Notes under the pieces: model-generated | The model's input: the letters and a program-made list of their open reading frames with translations, nothing else | Databases searched by the model: none | What the model was told of the DNA's origin: nothing | Position numbers and translations under genes: made by a program | NCBI GenBank assembly: GCA_024742695.1 | Contig: JANSXY010000029.1 | Span: 1-44,720, forward strand | From: Paracoccaceae bacterium | GTDB lineage: Bacteria > Pseudomonadota > Alphaproteobacteria > Rhodobacterales > Rhodobacteraceae | Direction of reading: 5' to 3' | DNA: 44,720 bases | Part shown: positions 8,166-15,752 of the stretch, piece after piece | Position numbering within the stretch: position 1 is the stretch's first letter | Layout of the letters: each line of letters opens with the position of its first letter

Positions 8166-8833
8166 TTCTGGAAACCTACCCCGATCGCGAGGCGCTGGTG
8201 CTTGGCCTGGCCAACCGGCTGGTCGGCGACCTGGCCGCGGCGCTCCGGCAGAACGACAGGGTGAGCTTCTGCGTGCCCGGCGGCACCAGCCCCGGCCCGG
8301 TCTTCGACATCCTGTCGGGGGCCGATCTCGACTGGGGGCGTGTCGATGTGCTGTTGTCGGACGAACGCTGGGTGCCGGAACAGTCCGAGCGTTCCAACAC
8401 CCGGCTGATCCGCGAACGGCTGCTGACAGGCCGGGCCGCGGCCGCGCGCCTGGTGCCGCTTCATGCCGACACGGCGACGCCGGAAGAGGCGCTTGCCGGT
8501 CTCGCGGCGGCGATCGAACCGCTGCTGCCGCTCGACGTGCTGCTTCTGGGCATGGGGGCGGACATGCATACCGCCTCGCTGTTTCCCGGTGCGGATCGGC
8601 TGGCCGAGGCGCTGTCGCCGGCGGCGCCGATCCTCGTGGCGATGCGCGCGCCCGGCGCGCCGGAACCGCGCGTGACGCTGTCGGCCCCGGTGCTGGCCGG
8701 GGCGATGGCCTGCCATATCCTGATCACCGGGGACGAGAAGCGCGCCGCGCTGGACCGCGCGCGCGCCTTGCCCCCGGATCAGGCCCCGGTCGCCGCCGTC
8801 CTGGCGGAGGCCGTCGTGCACTGGGCCAAGTAG
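8162..8833 (+). CDS. pgl: 6-phosphogluconolactonase
   Basis: A 223-residue protein of the glucosamine-6-phosphate isomerase/6-phosphogluconolactonase family (DevB type). It hydrolyses the lactone produced by Zwf. The family signatures seen are VPGGTSPGPVF near residues 37-47, LLSDERWVPEQSERSN in the first third, and LLGMGADMHTASLFPG in the middle. It is translationally coupled to zwf through ATGA and followed 20 bp later by pgi, an arrangement that fixes its role in upper hexose-phosphate metabolism. Confidence 0.95.
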   Translation: MILETYPDREALVLGLANRLVGDLAAALRQNDRVSFCVPGGTSPGPVFDILSGADLDWGRVDVLLSDERWVPEQSERSNTRLIRERLLTGRAAAARLVPLHADTATPEEALAGLAAAIEPLLPLDVLLLGMGADMHTASLFPGADRLAEALSPAAPILVAMRAPGAPEPRVTLSAPVLAGAMACHILITGDEKRAALDRARALPPDQAPVAAVLAEAVVHWAK

Positions 8834-8853
8834 GCATTGCAGGAGATGACGGC

Positions 8854-10449
8854 ATGTGGGACCGGCTGAAAGCCCATCACGCGGCAACCCGCGACCGCGC
8901 GATCCTCGATCTGTTCAGCGCCGATCCGGGGCGCGCCGCGGAATTCGCCGTCGAGGCCTGCGGAATGCGGCTCGACTGGTCGAAGACCAACATCGACGCG
9001 ACCGCGCGCGACCTGCTGCTTGACCTGGCCGAAGCGGCCGGGGTCGGGGCGCGGCGCGAGGCGATGTTTTCCGGCGCCAGGATCAACGAGACGGAGGGCC
9101 GCGCCGTCCTGCACACGGCGCTGCGCAACCTCGACGGATCGGTCATCGTGGATGGCGCGGACGTGATGCCGGCAGTGCGCGAGACGCTGGCGCGGATGGA
9201 AAGCTTTGCCGAAGACGTGCGCCGGGGCCGCTTCGCCGGGGCCGGCGGGGCCTTCACCGATGTCGTCAACATCGGCATCGGCGGGTCCGACCTTGGCCCG
9301 GCGATGGCCTGCGCGGCGCTCGCGCCCTATGCCGACGGGCCGCGCTGCCATTTCGTCTCGAACGTCGATCCCGCGCATGTCTCGGACGTGCTTGCCCCGC
9401 TCGATCCCGACCGCACCCTCGTGCTGGTCGCCTCCAAGACGTTCACCACGGTCGAGACGATGGCCAATGCCGGTGCCGCGCGGGACTGGATGGCGCGGGT
9501 CGTGGCCGACCCGGCGACGCAGTTCGCCGCGATTTCCTCGGCCACCGAAAAGGCCGCGGCCTTCGGCATCCCTGCCGACCGGGTGTTCGGCTTCGCCGAC
9601 TGGGTCGGCGGGCGCTATTCGCTCTGGGGGCCGATCGGCCTGTCGCTGATGCTGGCGATCGGGCCGGAGCGGTTCCGCGCGTTCCTCTCGGGCGCGGCGG
9701 AGATGGACGCGCATTTCCGCGCCGCGCCGTTCGGGGCGAACATGCCGGTGATCCTGGCGCTTGCGGGCATCTGGCACGCGCAGGTGGCCGGCCTGTGTTC
9801 CCGCGCGGTGCTGCCCTACGATCAGCGGCTGGCGCGGCTTCCGGCCTACCTGCAACAGCTGGAGATGGAATCGAACGGCAAGCGGGTGGCGATGGACGGT
9901 GGCGACCTGCCGGTGGAGTCCGGCCCGATCGTCTGGGGCGAGCCGGGTACGAACGGCCAGCACGCCTTCTACCAGCTTCTGCACCAGGGTACGCGGGTGG
10001 TGCCCTGCGAATTCCTGATCGCCCGGCACGGCCATGAACCGCAGCTGGCGCGCCAGCACCGGATGCTGATTGCCAATTGCCTCGCGCAGTCCGAGGCGCT
10101 GATGCGCGGCCGCGGGCTGGACGAGGCGCGCGCGCTGATGGCGGCGCGGGGGCTTTCCGGCGCGGAGCTGGAGCGGCAGGCGCGGCACCGGGTGTTTCCC
10201 GGAAACCGCCCGTCGCTGACGCTGACCTACGACAGGCTCACCCCCGGAGTGCTGGGCCGGATCATCGCGCTTTACGAACACCGCGTCTTTGTCGAAGGCG
10301 TGATCCTGGGGATCAACAGCTTCGATCAATGGGGCGTGGAACTGGGCAAGGAACTGGCCCTGACACTGGAACCGATGCTGGAAGGCACGGCCGACCCGGC
10401 GGGCAAGGACGGCTCGACCCGCGCGCTTCTGGCCTGGCTGAAGGGCTAG
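8854..10449 (+). CDS. pgi: Glucose-6-phosphate isomerase
   Basis: A 531-residue phosphoglucose isomerase interconverting glucose 6-phosphate and fructose 6-phosphate. Signatures include VVNIGIGGSDLGP, VASKTFTTVETM, GGRYSLWGPIGLS, QLEMESNGKR and the C-terminal PGI motif GINSFDQWGVELGK. The start is the ATG at 8854, 8 bp after AGGAG (8841-8845); a nearer out-of-frame ATG at 8846 is ignored, and the frame's long upstream extension is antisense-like Arg-rich sequence inside pgl. It is the third gene of the zwf-pgl-pgi operon, consistent with cycling triose and fructose phosphates back into the Entner-Doudoroff entry step. Confidence 0.97.
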   Translation: MWDRLKAHHAATRDRAILDLFSADPGRAAEFAVEACGMRLDWSKTNIDATARDLLLDLAEAAGVGARREAMFSGARINETEGRAVLHTALRNLDGSVIVDGADVMPAVRETLARMESFAEDVRRGRFAGAGGAFTDVVNIGIGGSDLGPAMACAALAPYADGPRCHFVSNVDPAHVSDVLAPLDPDRTLVLVASKTFTTVETMANAGAARDWMARVVADPATQFAAISSATEKAAAFGIPADRVFGFADWVGGRYSLWGPIGLSLMLAIGPERFRAFLSGAAEMDAHFRAAPFGANMPVILALAGIWHAQVAGLCSRAVLPYDQRLARLPAYLQQLEMESNGKRVAMDGGDLPVESGPIVWGEPGTNGQHAFYQLLHQGTRVVPCEFLIARHGHEPQLARQHRMLIANCLAQSEALMRGRGLDEARALMAARGLSGAELERQARHRVFPGNRPSLTLTYDRLTPGVLGRIIALYEHRVFVEGVILGINSFDQWGVELGKELALTLEPMLEGTADPAGKDGSTRALLAWLKG

Positions 10450-10470
10450 GCTGGCGCCGCGCGATTGGGC

Positions 10471-10499
10471 TTGAACAGGGGCAGGGCGCGGTGCTATCT
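10471..10499 (+). promoter_or_regulatory. Putative promoter of tRNA-Gly
   Basis: TTGAAC (10471-10476), a 17-bp spacer and CTATCT (10494-10499) end 11 bp before the mature tRNA 5' end, which is the expected placement for a stable-RNA promoter. Confidence 0.5.
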
Positions 10500-10510
10500 G
10501 CTCGCGCGCG

Positions 10511-10584
10511 GCGGGTATGATGTAATGGTAGCCTGTCAGCTTCCCAAGCTGAACGCGCGGGTTCGATTCCCGCTACCCGCTCCA
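10511..10584 (+). tRNA. tRNA-Gly (anticodon CCC), CCA encoded
   Basis: The acceptor arm GCGGGTA (10511-10517) pairs with TACCCGC (10574-10580), followed by discriminator T and encoded CCA (10582-10584). The anticodon arm TCAGC-TTCCCAA-GCTGA gives anticodon CCC, reading GGG. The T arm GCGGG-TTCGATT-CCCGC is perfect. Total length is 74 nt. Confidence 0.96.
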
Positions 10585-10603
10585 GTCCTCCAGGATGTGA
10601 TCG

Positions 10604-11161
10604 TCACGCCGGCCGCAGCGCCAGGAAACCGGGCGCCGCCGCCCAGGCGGCATCCTGCGCGATCTCGCCCGGCGCATCGGCCACGCCATGCAGCGCGCCG
10701 CGCCAGTCCATGCCCAGCCACTGCGCCGTCATCCGCATCATCCGCTCCAGCGGTTCCGCGACCTGTGGATCGGGATCGGCGCGCGTGGTGATCAGCCACA
10801 GCCGCTTGCCCCGGAGCGCATCGGCAAATCCCATGCCGGGCAGGTCGAGCCAGCCCGACCAGTGATCGAGAAACAGCTTCGCCGGGGCCGGCAGCGCGTA
10901 CCAGTAGACCGGCGCGGCGAAGACCACGTCATCGGCCGCCATCACCGCCCGCGCCAGATCGGCCAGCCGGCCGGTTGGCGGCGCCGCCGAGGGGCGCAGA
11001 TCCTCGAATCTGGGCAGGGGCGGGCGGGCAAGATCCTGCCAGTCCTGCACGTCGTCGGGCCCAAGGCCGCTGGCGACCCGCCCGGCCAGCCGCCCGGCAT
11101 TGCCGCCCGTCCGGGCCGAGGACAGGAGAAACAGAACCCGGCGCGCCGCCGCGTCCGTCAT
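10604..11161 (-). CDS. Flavodoxin-fold NAD(P)H-dependent oxidoreductase
   Basis: A 185-residue protein of the NADPH-dependent FMN reductase/flavodoxin-like fold. The phosphate-binding loop for FMN is SSARTGGNAGRLA near residues 14-26, and the second flavin loop is APVYWYALPAPAKLFLDHW, typical of the family. The start ATG (11159-11161) overlaps the stop of the ASKHA reactivator gene in ATGA, so it is the last gene of the minus-strand C1/corrinoid cluster. Reductive reactivation of corrinoid proteins needs a low-potential electron donor, so a role as a reductant partner is an attractive inference but is not shown by the sequence. Confidence 0.78.
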   Translation of the reverse strand: MTDAAARRVLFLLSSARTGGNAGRLAGRVASGLGPDDVQDWQDLARPPLPRFEDLRPSAAPPTGRLADLARAVMAADDVVFAAPVYWYALPAPAKLFLDHWSGWLDLPGMGFADALRGKRLWLITTRADPDPQVAEPLERMMRMTAQWLGMDWRGALHGVADAPGEIAQDAAWAAAPGFLALRPA

Positions 11162-13194
11162 CCCCGCCGCCGGCGCCGGCCGCCGGCCTCGCCGCCGCCG
11201 CCGGTGTTGAACGACACGGCGGGCAGGGTCACGACCCGGCTCAGTTCGGGGAACGGATCGCTGGCGTGCGGGATCGCGTTGGCGGCGACGAAATGCTCCT
11301 GGAACCGCGGTTCGATCGCGGTTTCGACCTTGTGGATGCGCCGCACCTCGGCCTCGATCGCGCGCCGGGCGGCGACGGAACACAGCGCGATCCGCGCGCC
11401 CGTCCCGGCGGCGTTGCCCGCCGATGTCACCTTGTCGAGCGGGCAGTCGGGGATCATGCCCAGCACCATCGCGTGTTTCGGGCTGATATGCGCGCCGAAG
11501 GCCCCGGCCAGAACCACCCGGTCCACCCGGTCCACGCCCAACTCGTCCATCAGCAGGCGCGCGCCAGCGTAAAGCGCCGATTTCGCCAATTGAATCGCAC
11601 GGATATCGCCCTGGGTGACGGTGATGCGCGAGCCTCCGTCGGCGCTGCCGTCGTGGATCAGGTAGGCATGGGTCCGGCCCTGCGGTTCGCAGCGCGGCGT
11701 GCCGGTCTGTTCGGCCGAGCCGATCAGGCCGGACGGGTCCAGAAGCCCGGCGATCCGCATTTCCGCCACCGCCTCGATGATCCCCGAGCCGCAGATGCCG
11801 GTCACCCCGGTCGCCGCCGTCGCCTCGGCGAAGCCCGGATCGTCCGACCACAGCTCGCAGCCGATGACCCGGAACCGCGGCTCCTTCGTCGCCGGATCGA
11901 TTTCCACCCGTTCGATCGCGCCCGGCGCCGCGCGCTGGCCCGAGGAAATCTGCGCGCCCTCGAAGGCCGGCCCGGTGGGCGAGGAGCAGGCCAGCACCCG
12001 GCGGCTGTCGCCCAGCAGTATCTCGGCATTGGTGCCCACATCGACGATCAGCGCCAGATCCCCGGAATTGTAGGGTTCCTCCGACAGCGCCACGGCGGCG
12101 GCATCGGCCCCGACATGGCCCGCGATCAGCGGCAGCAGGTAGCCGCGCGCGCCGGGATTGATGGCGGTCAGGCCGATCTCGGCGGCCGCCAGGCCCACCG
12201 CATCTGACGTGGCCAGCGCGAAGGGCGCCTGGCCAAGTTCCACCGGATCGATCCCCAGCAGCAGATGATGCATGACCGGGTTGCAGACGACAACCACCTC
12301 CACGATGTCGGCGGGTTCGATTTTCGCTTCTTCGGCAAGGGCTTCGGCCAAGGTGTTCAGGCCGGCCCGCACCGCGGACGTCATCTCGGCATCGCCGCCG
12401 GGGTTCATCATCGCGTAGCTGACGCGGCTCATCAGGTCTTCGCCGAAGCGGATCTGCGGGTTCATCAGGCCCGACGAGGCCAGCACCCGGCCATCGGTCA
12501 GCGAGGCGAGATGCGCCGCGATGGTGGTCGAGCCGAGGTCGACGGCCAGCCCGTAGAGAGGCGCGTCATGGAACCCCGGCCACAGGTCGACGATCCGGGG
12601 CGGGCCGAGATGATCGTGGAACACCGCGACGGTAACCTTCCAGTCACCCTTGCGCAGTGTCTTCTGAAGCTTGCCAAGCAGTGAAGGATCGGCCGCCAGG
12701 CCCTTGATCTCCCATTGGCTTTCCAACGCCTCCGCCAACCTCTGGAAATCGCCCGTCGGCTCATGCATGTCCGGTTCGCGCACCTCGACATAGTATCGCC
12801 GGGTCGCCGGGTCCATCGCCATCACCCGGTCCGAGGCCGACTTGCGGATCACCTGGCGATGCACCTGGCTTTCGGGCGGCACGTCGATCACCACGTCGCC
12901 CTGGATGCAGGCCTGGCAGCCCAGCCGGCGGCCCTCTTTCAGCCCGCGCACCCGGTCGTAGCGCTCTTCAACGGCGTTCCAGTCCGACAGCGCGGCGGGC
13001 GCGACGGTGACGCCATGCTTGGAAAACTCGCCGTAGCCCGGGCTGACCTGGCATTTCGAGCAGATGCCGCGACCGCCGCAGACTGAGTCGAGATCGACGC
13101 CGAGCTTGCGCGCGGCGGCCAGCACGGTGGTCCCCCTGGCCACGCGGCCACGTTTGCCCGAGGGGGTGAAGATCACGAGCGCGTCGTCGCTCAT
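11158..13194 (-). CDS. Corrinoid-protein reductive activator (RACo/RamA-like, 2Fe-2S + ASKHA/DUF4445)
   Basis: A 678-residue protein. The N-terminal ferredoxin domain has C39, C45 and C48 (VCGGRGICSKC) and C93/C96 (LGCQACI), the usual [2Fe-2S] arrangement. A linker leads to an actin-like ATPase (ASKHA) domain with AVDLGSTTIAAHLA near residue 220, VDVGTNAEI near 385 and VLAGAFGAHI in the C-terminal part. Proteins of this type use ATP to drive reduction of inactive Co(II) corrinoid proteins back to Co(I). It lies downstream of MetF-like and methyl-H4folate methyltransferase genes. The Gly/Arg-rich C-terminus (GGGGEAGGRRRRRG) is unusual. No corrinoid-binding protein is encoded in this window. 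Confidence 0.88.
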   Translation of the reverse strand: MSDDALVIFTPSGKRGRVARGTTVLAAARKLGVDLDSVCGGRGICSKCQVSPGYGEFSKHGVTVAPAALSDWNAVEERYDRVRGLKEGRRLGCQACIQGDVVIDVPPESQVHRQVIRKSASDRVMAMDPATRRYYVEVREPDMHEPTGDFQRLAEALESQWEIKGLAADPSLLGKLQKTLRKGDWKVTVAVFHDHLGPPRIVDLWPGFHDAPLYGLAVDLGSTTIAAHLASLTDGRVLASSGLMNPQIRFGEDLMSRVSYAMMNPGGDAEMTSAVRAGLNTLAEALAEEAKIEPADIVEVVVVCNPVMHHLLLGIDPVELGQAPFALATSDAVGLAAAEIGLTAINPGARGYLLPLIAGHVGADAAAVALSEEPYNSGDLALIVDVGTNAEILLGDSRRVLACSSPTGPAFEGAQISSGQRAAPGAIERVEIDPATKEPRFRVIGCELWSDDPGFAEATAATGVTGICGSGIIEAVAEMRIAGLLDPSGLIGSAEQTGTPRCEPQGRTHAYLIHDGSADGGSRITVTQGDIRAIQLAKSALYAGARLLMDELGVDRVDRVVLAGAFGAHISPKHAMVLGMIPDCPLDKVTSAGNAAGTGARIALCSVAARRAIEAEVRRIHKVETAIEPRFQEHFVAANAIPHASDPFPELSRVVTLPAVSFNTGGGGEAGGRRRRRG

Positions 13195-13230
13195 TGCGGT
13201 CTCCTGTTCGCCAGACCCGTTGACCCGAAA

Positions 13231-13248
13231 CCCCGGACCGGTCCGGGG
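13231..13248. other. Perfect 18-bp palindrome in the corrinoid cluster
   Basis: CCCCGGACCGGTCCGGGG is self-complementary throughout. It lies between the methyltransferase and ASKHA genes, just downstream (minus strand) of the 13-bp-stem hairpin at 13256-13286, and is followed on that strand by TTTCGGG. It could be the second of two tandem attenuator or mRNA-stabilising hairpins. Confidence 0.4.
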
Positions 13249-13255
13249 CAGACAT

Positions 13256-13286
13256 GCGCAAGGCCCGGAATATCCGGGCCTTGCGC
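13256..13286 (-). terminator. Strong intra-operon hairpin (attenuator or processing element)
   Basis: A perfect 13-bp stem (GCGCAAGGCCCGG and its complement) encloses a 5-nt loop, AATAT. It sits 22 bp after the methyltransferase stop on the minus strand and before the ASKHA gene. No T-run follows directly, so partial termination or protection of the upstream mRNA is more likely than complete termination. Confidence 0.45.
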
Positions 13287-13308
13287 CGTGATGTTCAGGG
13301 CGTTGGCC

Positions 13309-14271
13309 TCACCCCCGCGCGCGCCGGCGTCCCTCGCGCCCGCCGCGTCCGCTGGTTGCGGCGGCCTTCGAGGCCTCGGGGAACGGCGTGCCCTCTTTCA
13401 CCGCGTCCAGTACGCGGGCGAAGCGGATCCACTCGCTGCCGTTGGCGTCGTTGTTCATCAGGAAGTTCGCGGCGCGGATCGCCTCCATCTCCACCGGGCG
13501 GACCGGGTTCATGATCGCGCTGGTCATTCCCGCGCCGATCGCCATCGGCAGGAAGGCCGCGTTGATCCCGTGCCGGTTCGGCAGGCCGAAGGAGATGTTG
13601 GAGGCGCCGCAGGTGGTGTTGACGCCCAGTTCCTCGCGCAGCTTGCGCACCAGCGCGAAGACCTGCTGCCCGGCGGTGGCCATCGCGCCGACCGGCATCA
13701 CCAGCGGGTCCACGACGATGTCATGCGCCGGAATGCCGTGATCGGCGGCGCGCTCGACGATCTTCTTGGCGACGGCGAAGCGCACGTCGGGATCCTCGGA
13801 AATCCCGGTGTCGTCGTTCGAGATCGCGACCACCGGCACGTTGTACTTCTTGACCAGCGGCAGCACGAGTTCCAGCCGCTCCTCCTCGCCGGTGACGGAA
13901 TTGAGCAGGGGCCGGCCCTCGGCCGCCGCGAGCCCGGCCTCCAGCGCGCCGGGCACCGAGCTGTCGATGCACAGCGGCACGTCGACAAGGCCCTGCACCA
14001 GTTCGATCATCCGCCGCATCAGCGGCGGTTCGGTGATGTTCGGATCGGGGTTGGAGTTGTAGACCACGCCCGCGTTGACATCGAGCACCATCGCCCCGCA
14101 GGCGACCTGTTCCAGCGCGTCCTTCTCGACGGTCGAGAAATCGCCGGCCTCCAGTTCGGCGGCGAGCTTCTTGCGGCCCGTCGGGTTGATCCGCTCGCCG
14201 ATCACGCAGAACGGTTCGTCAAAGCCTATGACGACGGTTTTCGATTTCGATTCCAGTACGGTACGAGTCAT
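13309..14271 (-). CDS. Methyltetrahydrofolate:corrinoid methyltransferase (pterin-binding domain)
   Basis: A 320-residue TIM-barrel protein of the pterin-binding family shared by AcsE, MtvA-type enzymes and the folate module of MetH. It moves a methyl group between a corrinoid protein and tetrahydrofolate. Seen motifs are ERINPTGRKK at residues 27-36, LDVNAG, LCIDSS and the late segment TTCGASNISFGLPNR, all typical of methyl-H4folate binding. The start is ATG 14271, preceded by AAGGA on its strand; a TTG two codons up is less likely. The tail after residue 300 is Arg/Gly-rich and not part of the fold. It lies between the MetF-like gene (15 bp upstream) and the hairpins. Confidence 0.88.
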   Translation of the reverse strand: MTRTVLESKSKTVVIGFDEPFCVIGERINPTGRKKLAAELEAGDFSTVEKDALEQVACGAMVLDVNAGVVYNSNPDPNITEPPLMRRMIELVQGLVDVPLCIDSSVPGALEAGLAAAEGRPLLNSVTGEEERLELVLPLVKKYNVPVVAISNDDTGISEDPDVRFAVAKKIVERAADHGIPAHDIVVDPLVMPVGAMATAGQQVFALVRKLREELGVNTTCGASNISFGLPNRHGINAAFLPMAIGAGMTSAIMNPVRPVEMEAIRAANFLMNNDANGSEWIRFARVLDAVKEGTPFPEASKAAATSGRGGREGRRRARG

Positions 14272-14286
14272 TTCCAATCCTTCGTC

Positions 14287-15210
14287 TCAGGCTTCCGACG
14301 CCGGGATCGCGGCGCTGCCGCCGTGATCGCGGGCCCAGGTTGCGTTGGTCTTGATACCGCCCAGCGGAAAGAAATGCACGGCCTCGATCCCGAAGTCCGG
14401 GTGCCGGGCCTTGTGCGCGGCGAGGCCCGCGACGAACTCGGTCGGCTCATAGGGCAAGAGCAGCTTGGTGACATCCATCGCGCGCCGCTGCAGCACCTTC
14501 AGCGACGGGCCGACCCCGCAGGCGATGGCGAACTTGATCAGCGTCTGCAGTTTCGCCGGCCCGGCGACGCCGATGTGGATCGGCAACGCGATGCCTTCGG
14601 CGGCCAGCCGGTCGGCCCAGGCGATGACCGGCTTCGCCTCGAAGCAGAACTGCGTCGCGATCGCCATCTTCGCATCGGTGCGGTCGGCGAACGCCTGCTT
14701 CCAGCGCAGCGCCTCCATCACGTTCCTGTCCGACCCGTCCGGGTCGATGTCGCGGTTGCCCTCGGGATGGCCGGCGACATGCAGCCGCTCGAACCCGTCG
14801 AACAGGCCGGTTTCCAGCAGTTGCATCGAGGAATGGAATTCCCCCGCCGGTTCGGCCACGCCGCCGGCCAGCAGCAGCGCCTGGCGGATGCCGGCCTCGC
14901 CGCGGTACCGCGCGATCCAGTCGGCCAGCGTTGCGCGGTCGCGGATGATCCGGGCCGGGAAATGCGGCATCACCGAGAAGCCCTCGGCCGACAGCCGCTT
15001 CGCCGTCGCCACCATGTCGTCGATCGGCGTGCCGTCGATATGGGCGATGTAGACGCGGGTGCCCGCGGGCAGAAGCGCGCGGAAATCCTCGACCTTCTCG
15101 GCGGTGCGCGGCATCACCTCGATCGAGAAGCCTTGCAGGAAGGCCTCCATCTCGCCCGAGGCGCCCTGCGGCGCGGCGGCGGCCTCGCGGCGGAAGTTCA
15201 GAAGCGCCAT
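14287..15210 (-). CDS. Methylenetetrahydrofolate reductase family protein (MetF-like)
   Basis: A 307-residue protein resembling the MetF TIM barrel, the flavin enzyme that interconverts methylene- and methyl-tetrahydrofolate. The N-terminus SIEVMPRTAEKVEDF carries the early strand with the catalytic-type Glu, PHFPARIIRDRATL matches the substrate-side segment, and QALLLAGGVAEPAGEF and ATQFCFEA are also MetF-like. It diverges from housekeeping MetF, which fits a dedicated one-carbon oxidation role. Placed directly before the methyltransferase, it would take methyl-H4folate made by that enzyme toward methylene-H4folate. That direction is inference from context. Confidence 0.82.
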   Translation of the reverse strand: MALLNFRREAAAAPQGASGEMEAFLQGFSIEVMPRTAEKVEDFRALLPAGTRVYIAHIDGTPIDDMVATAKRLSAEGFSVMPHFPARIIRDRATLADWIARYRGEAGIRQALLLAGGVAEPAGEFHSSMQLLETGLFDGFERLHVAGHPEGNRDIDPDGSDRNVMEALRWKQAFADRTDAKMAIATQFCFEAKPVIAWADRLAAEGIALPIHIGVAGPAKLQTLIKFAIACGVGPSLKVLQRRAMDVTKLLLPYEPTEFVAGLAAHKARHPDFGIEAVHFFPLGGIKTNATWARDHGGSAAIPASEA

Positions 15211-15228
15211 TGCAGTCTCTCCTCGCGC

Positions 15229-15525
15229 TCAGGCCCGGCCGTCGTTGGCGATCAGCGCCTTGAGACGGTCGGGCGTGTATTCGGCATCGATCCGGGCGGC
15301 CTCGGCGGCGGCGACCTCGGCATCCGCGCCCTCGACGGTGTAGGGCGCGGCCTTGCGCCAGTCCGCCATGTAGGCGTCACTGTCCTTCGCGCCCACCTTC
15401 ATCGCGCAACGGTCGATCGCCTGTTCGAAGCGCTCGGGCAGCGGGTGCTTGGCCCCGCGCCGGCCCTTGCCGACGATGACCTGCGCGGGGATGTCGCGCC
15501 AGTAGACGATGGTGACTTCGGCCAT
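15229..15525 (-). CDS. Small 'virulence factor' domain protein, first gene of the C1/corrinoid cluster
   Basis: A 98-residue protein beginning MAEVTIVYWRDIPAQVIVGKG, which I recognise as the family labelled virulence factor (a Pfam-style name with no demonstrated virulence function). The mixed N-terminal strands are followed by a helical half containing one Cys (DRCAMKVG). In Rhodobacterales it is often found beside MetF-like and corrinoid methyltransferase genes, as here: the MetF-like start is 18 bp after its stop. The ATG at 15525 is preceded by AAAGGAAT on the minus strand; the open frame upstream is not conserved-looking. Its function is unknown; a role in corrinoid one-carbon transfer is guilt by association. 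Confidence 0.75.
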   Translation of the reverse strand: MAEVTIVYWRDIPAQVIVGKGRRGAKHPLPERFEQAIDRCAMKVGAKDSDAYMADWRKAAPYTVEGADAEVAAAEAARIDAEYTPDRLKALIANDGRA

Positions 15526-15693
15526 GATCGATTCCTTTCCCGGCCCTCTCCTTACGTCGCCTCGGGCCGCCGCCAACGCCGGATTTCGACACGTTGAACG
15601 CAACGCGCGACTTGCGCCGCCGGCCGGCCGGCCGACAGGCGGAAAAAGCGGCGACGGGAATGAAGCTTTTCGGTGCGACCAGCGCCCGGCCGC

Positions 15694-15722
15694 TTGATCG
15701 GACCCCCTCCAAGGGATAGGGT
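15694..15722 (+). promoter_or_regulatory. Putative promoter of ppx-rlmE
   Basis: TTGATC (15694-15699), a 17-bp spacer and TAGGGT (15717-15722) lie about 30 bp before the ppx start. The -10 is a poor match, so this is tentative. Confidence 0.35.
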
Positions 15723-15752
15723 CAAGTCAACTACCGATTGGAGGGCGTGACA

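Noticed and set aside
8134-8853. 240-codon extension upstream of pgi
   Set aside because: It overlaps pgl in another frame, is Arg/Ala/Gly-rich, and the pgi ribosome site and conserved start are at 8841-8856.
10511-10584. tRNA-Gly as the attachment site of the integrase
   Set aside because: It is 17 kb from the integrase, intact with CCA, and bordered by chromosomal operons; no copy of its 3' end was seen near 27.7-34.1 kb.
13288-15597. 769-codon plus-strand open frame across the C1 cluster
   Set aside because: Antisense to the methyltransferase and MetF-like genes, which carry clear motifs; composition is typical of GC-rich shadow frames.
15592-15605. CGTTG-AACG-CAACG inverted repeat upstream of the small C1-cluster gene
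   Set aside because: The arms are only five bases and no promoter elements align with it; too weak to call an operator.
15610-15640. ccggccggccgg run upstream of the C1 cluster as a regulatory repeat
   Set aside because: Simple CCGG iteration is expected in such GC-rich DNA and no defined arms or positions make it a convincing site.
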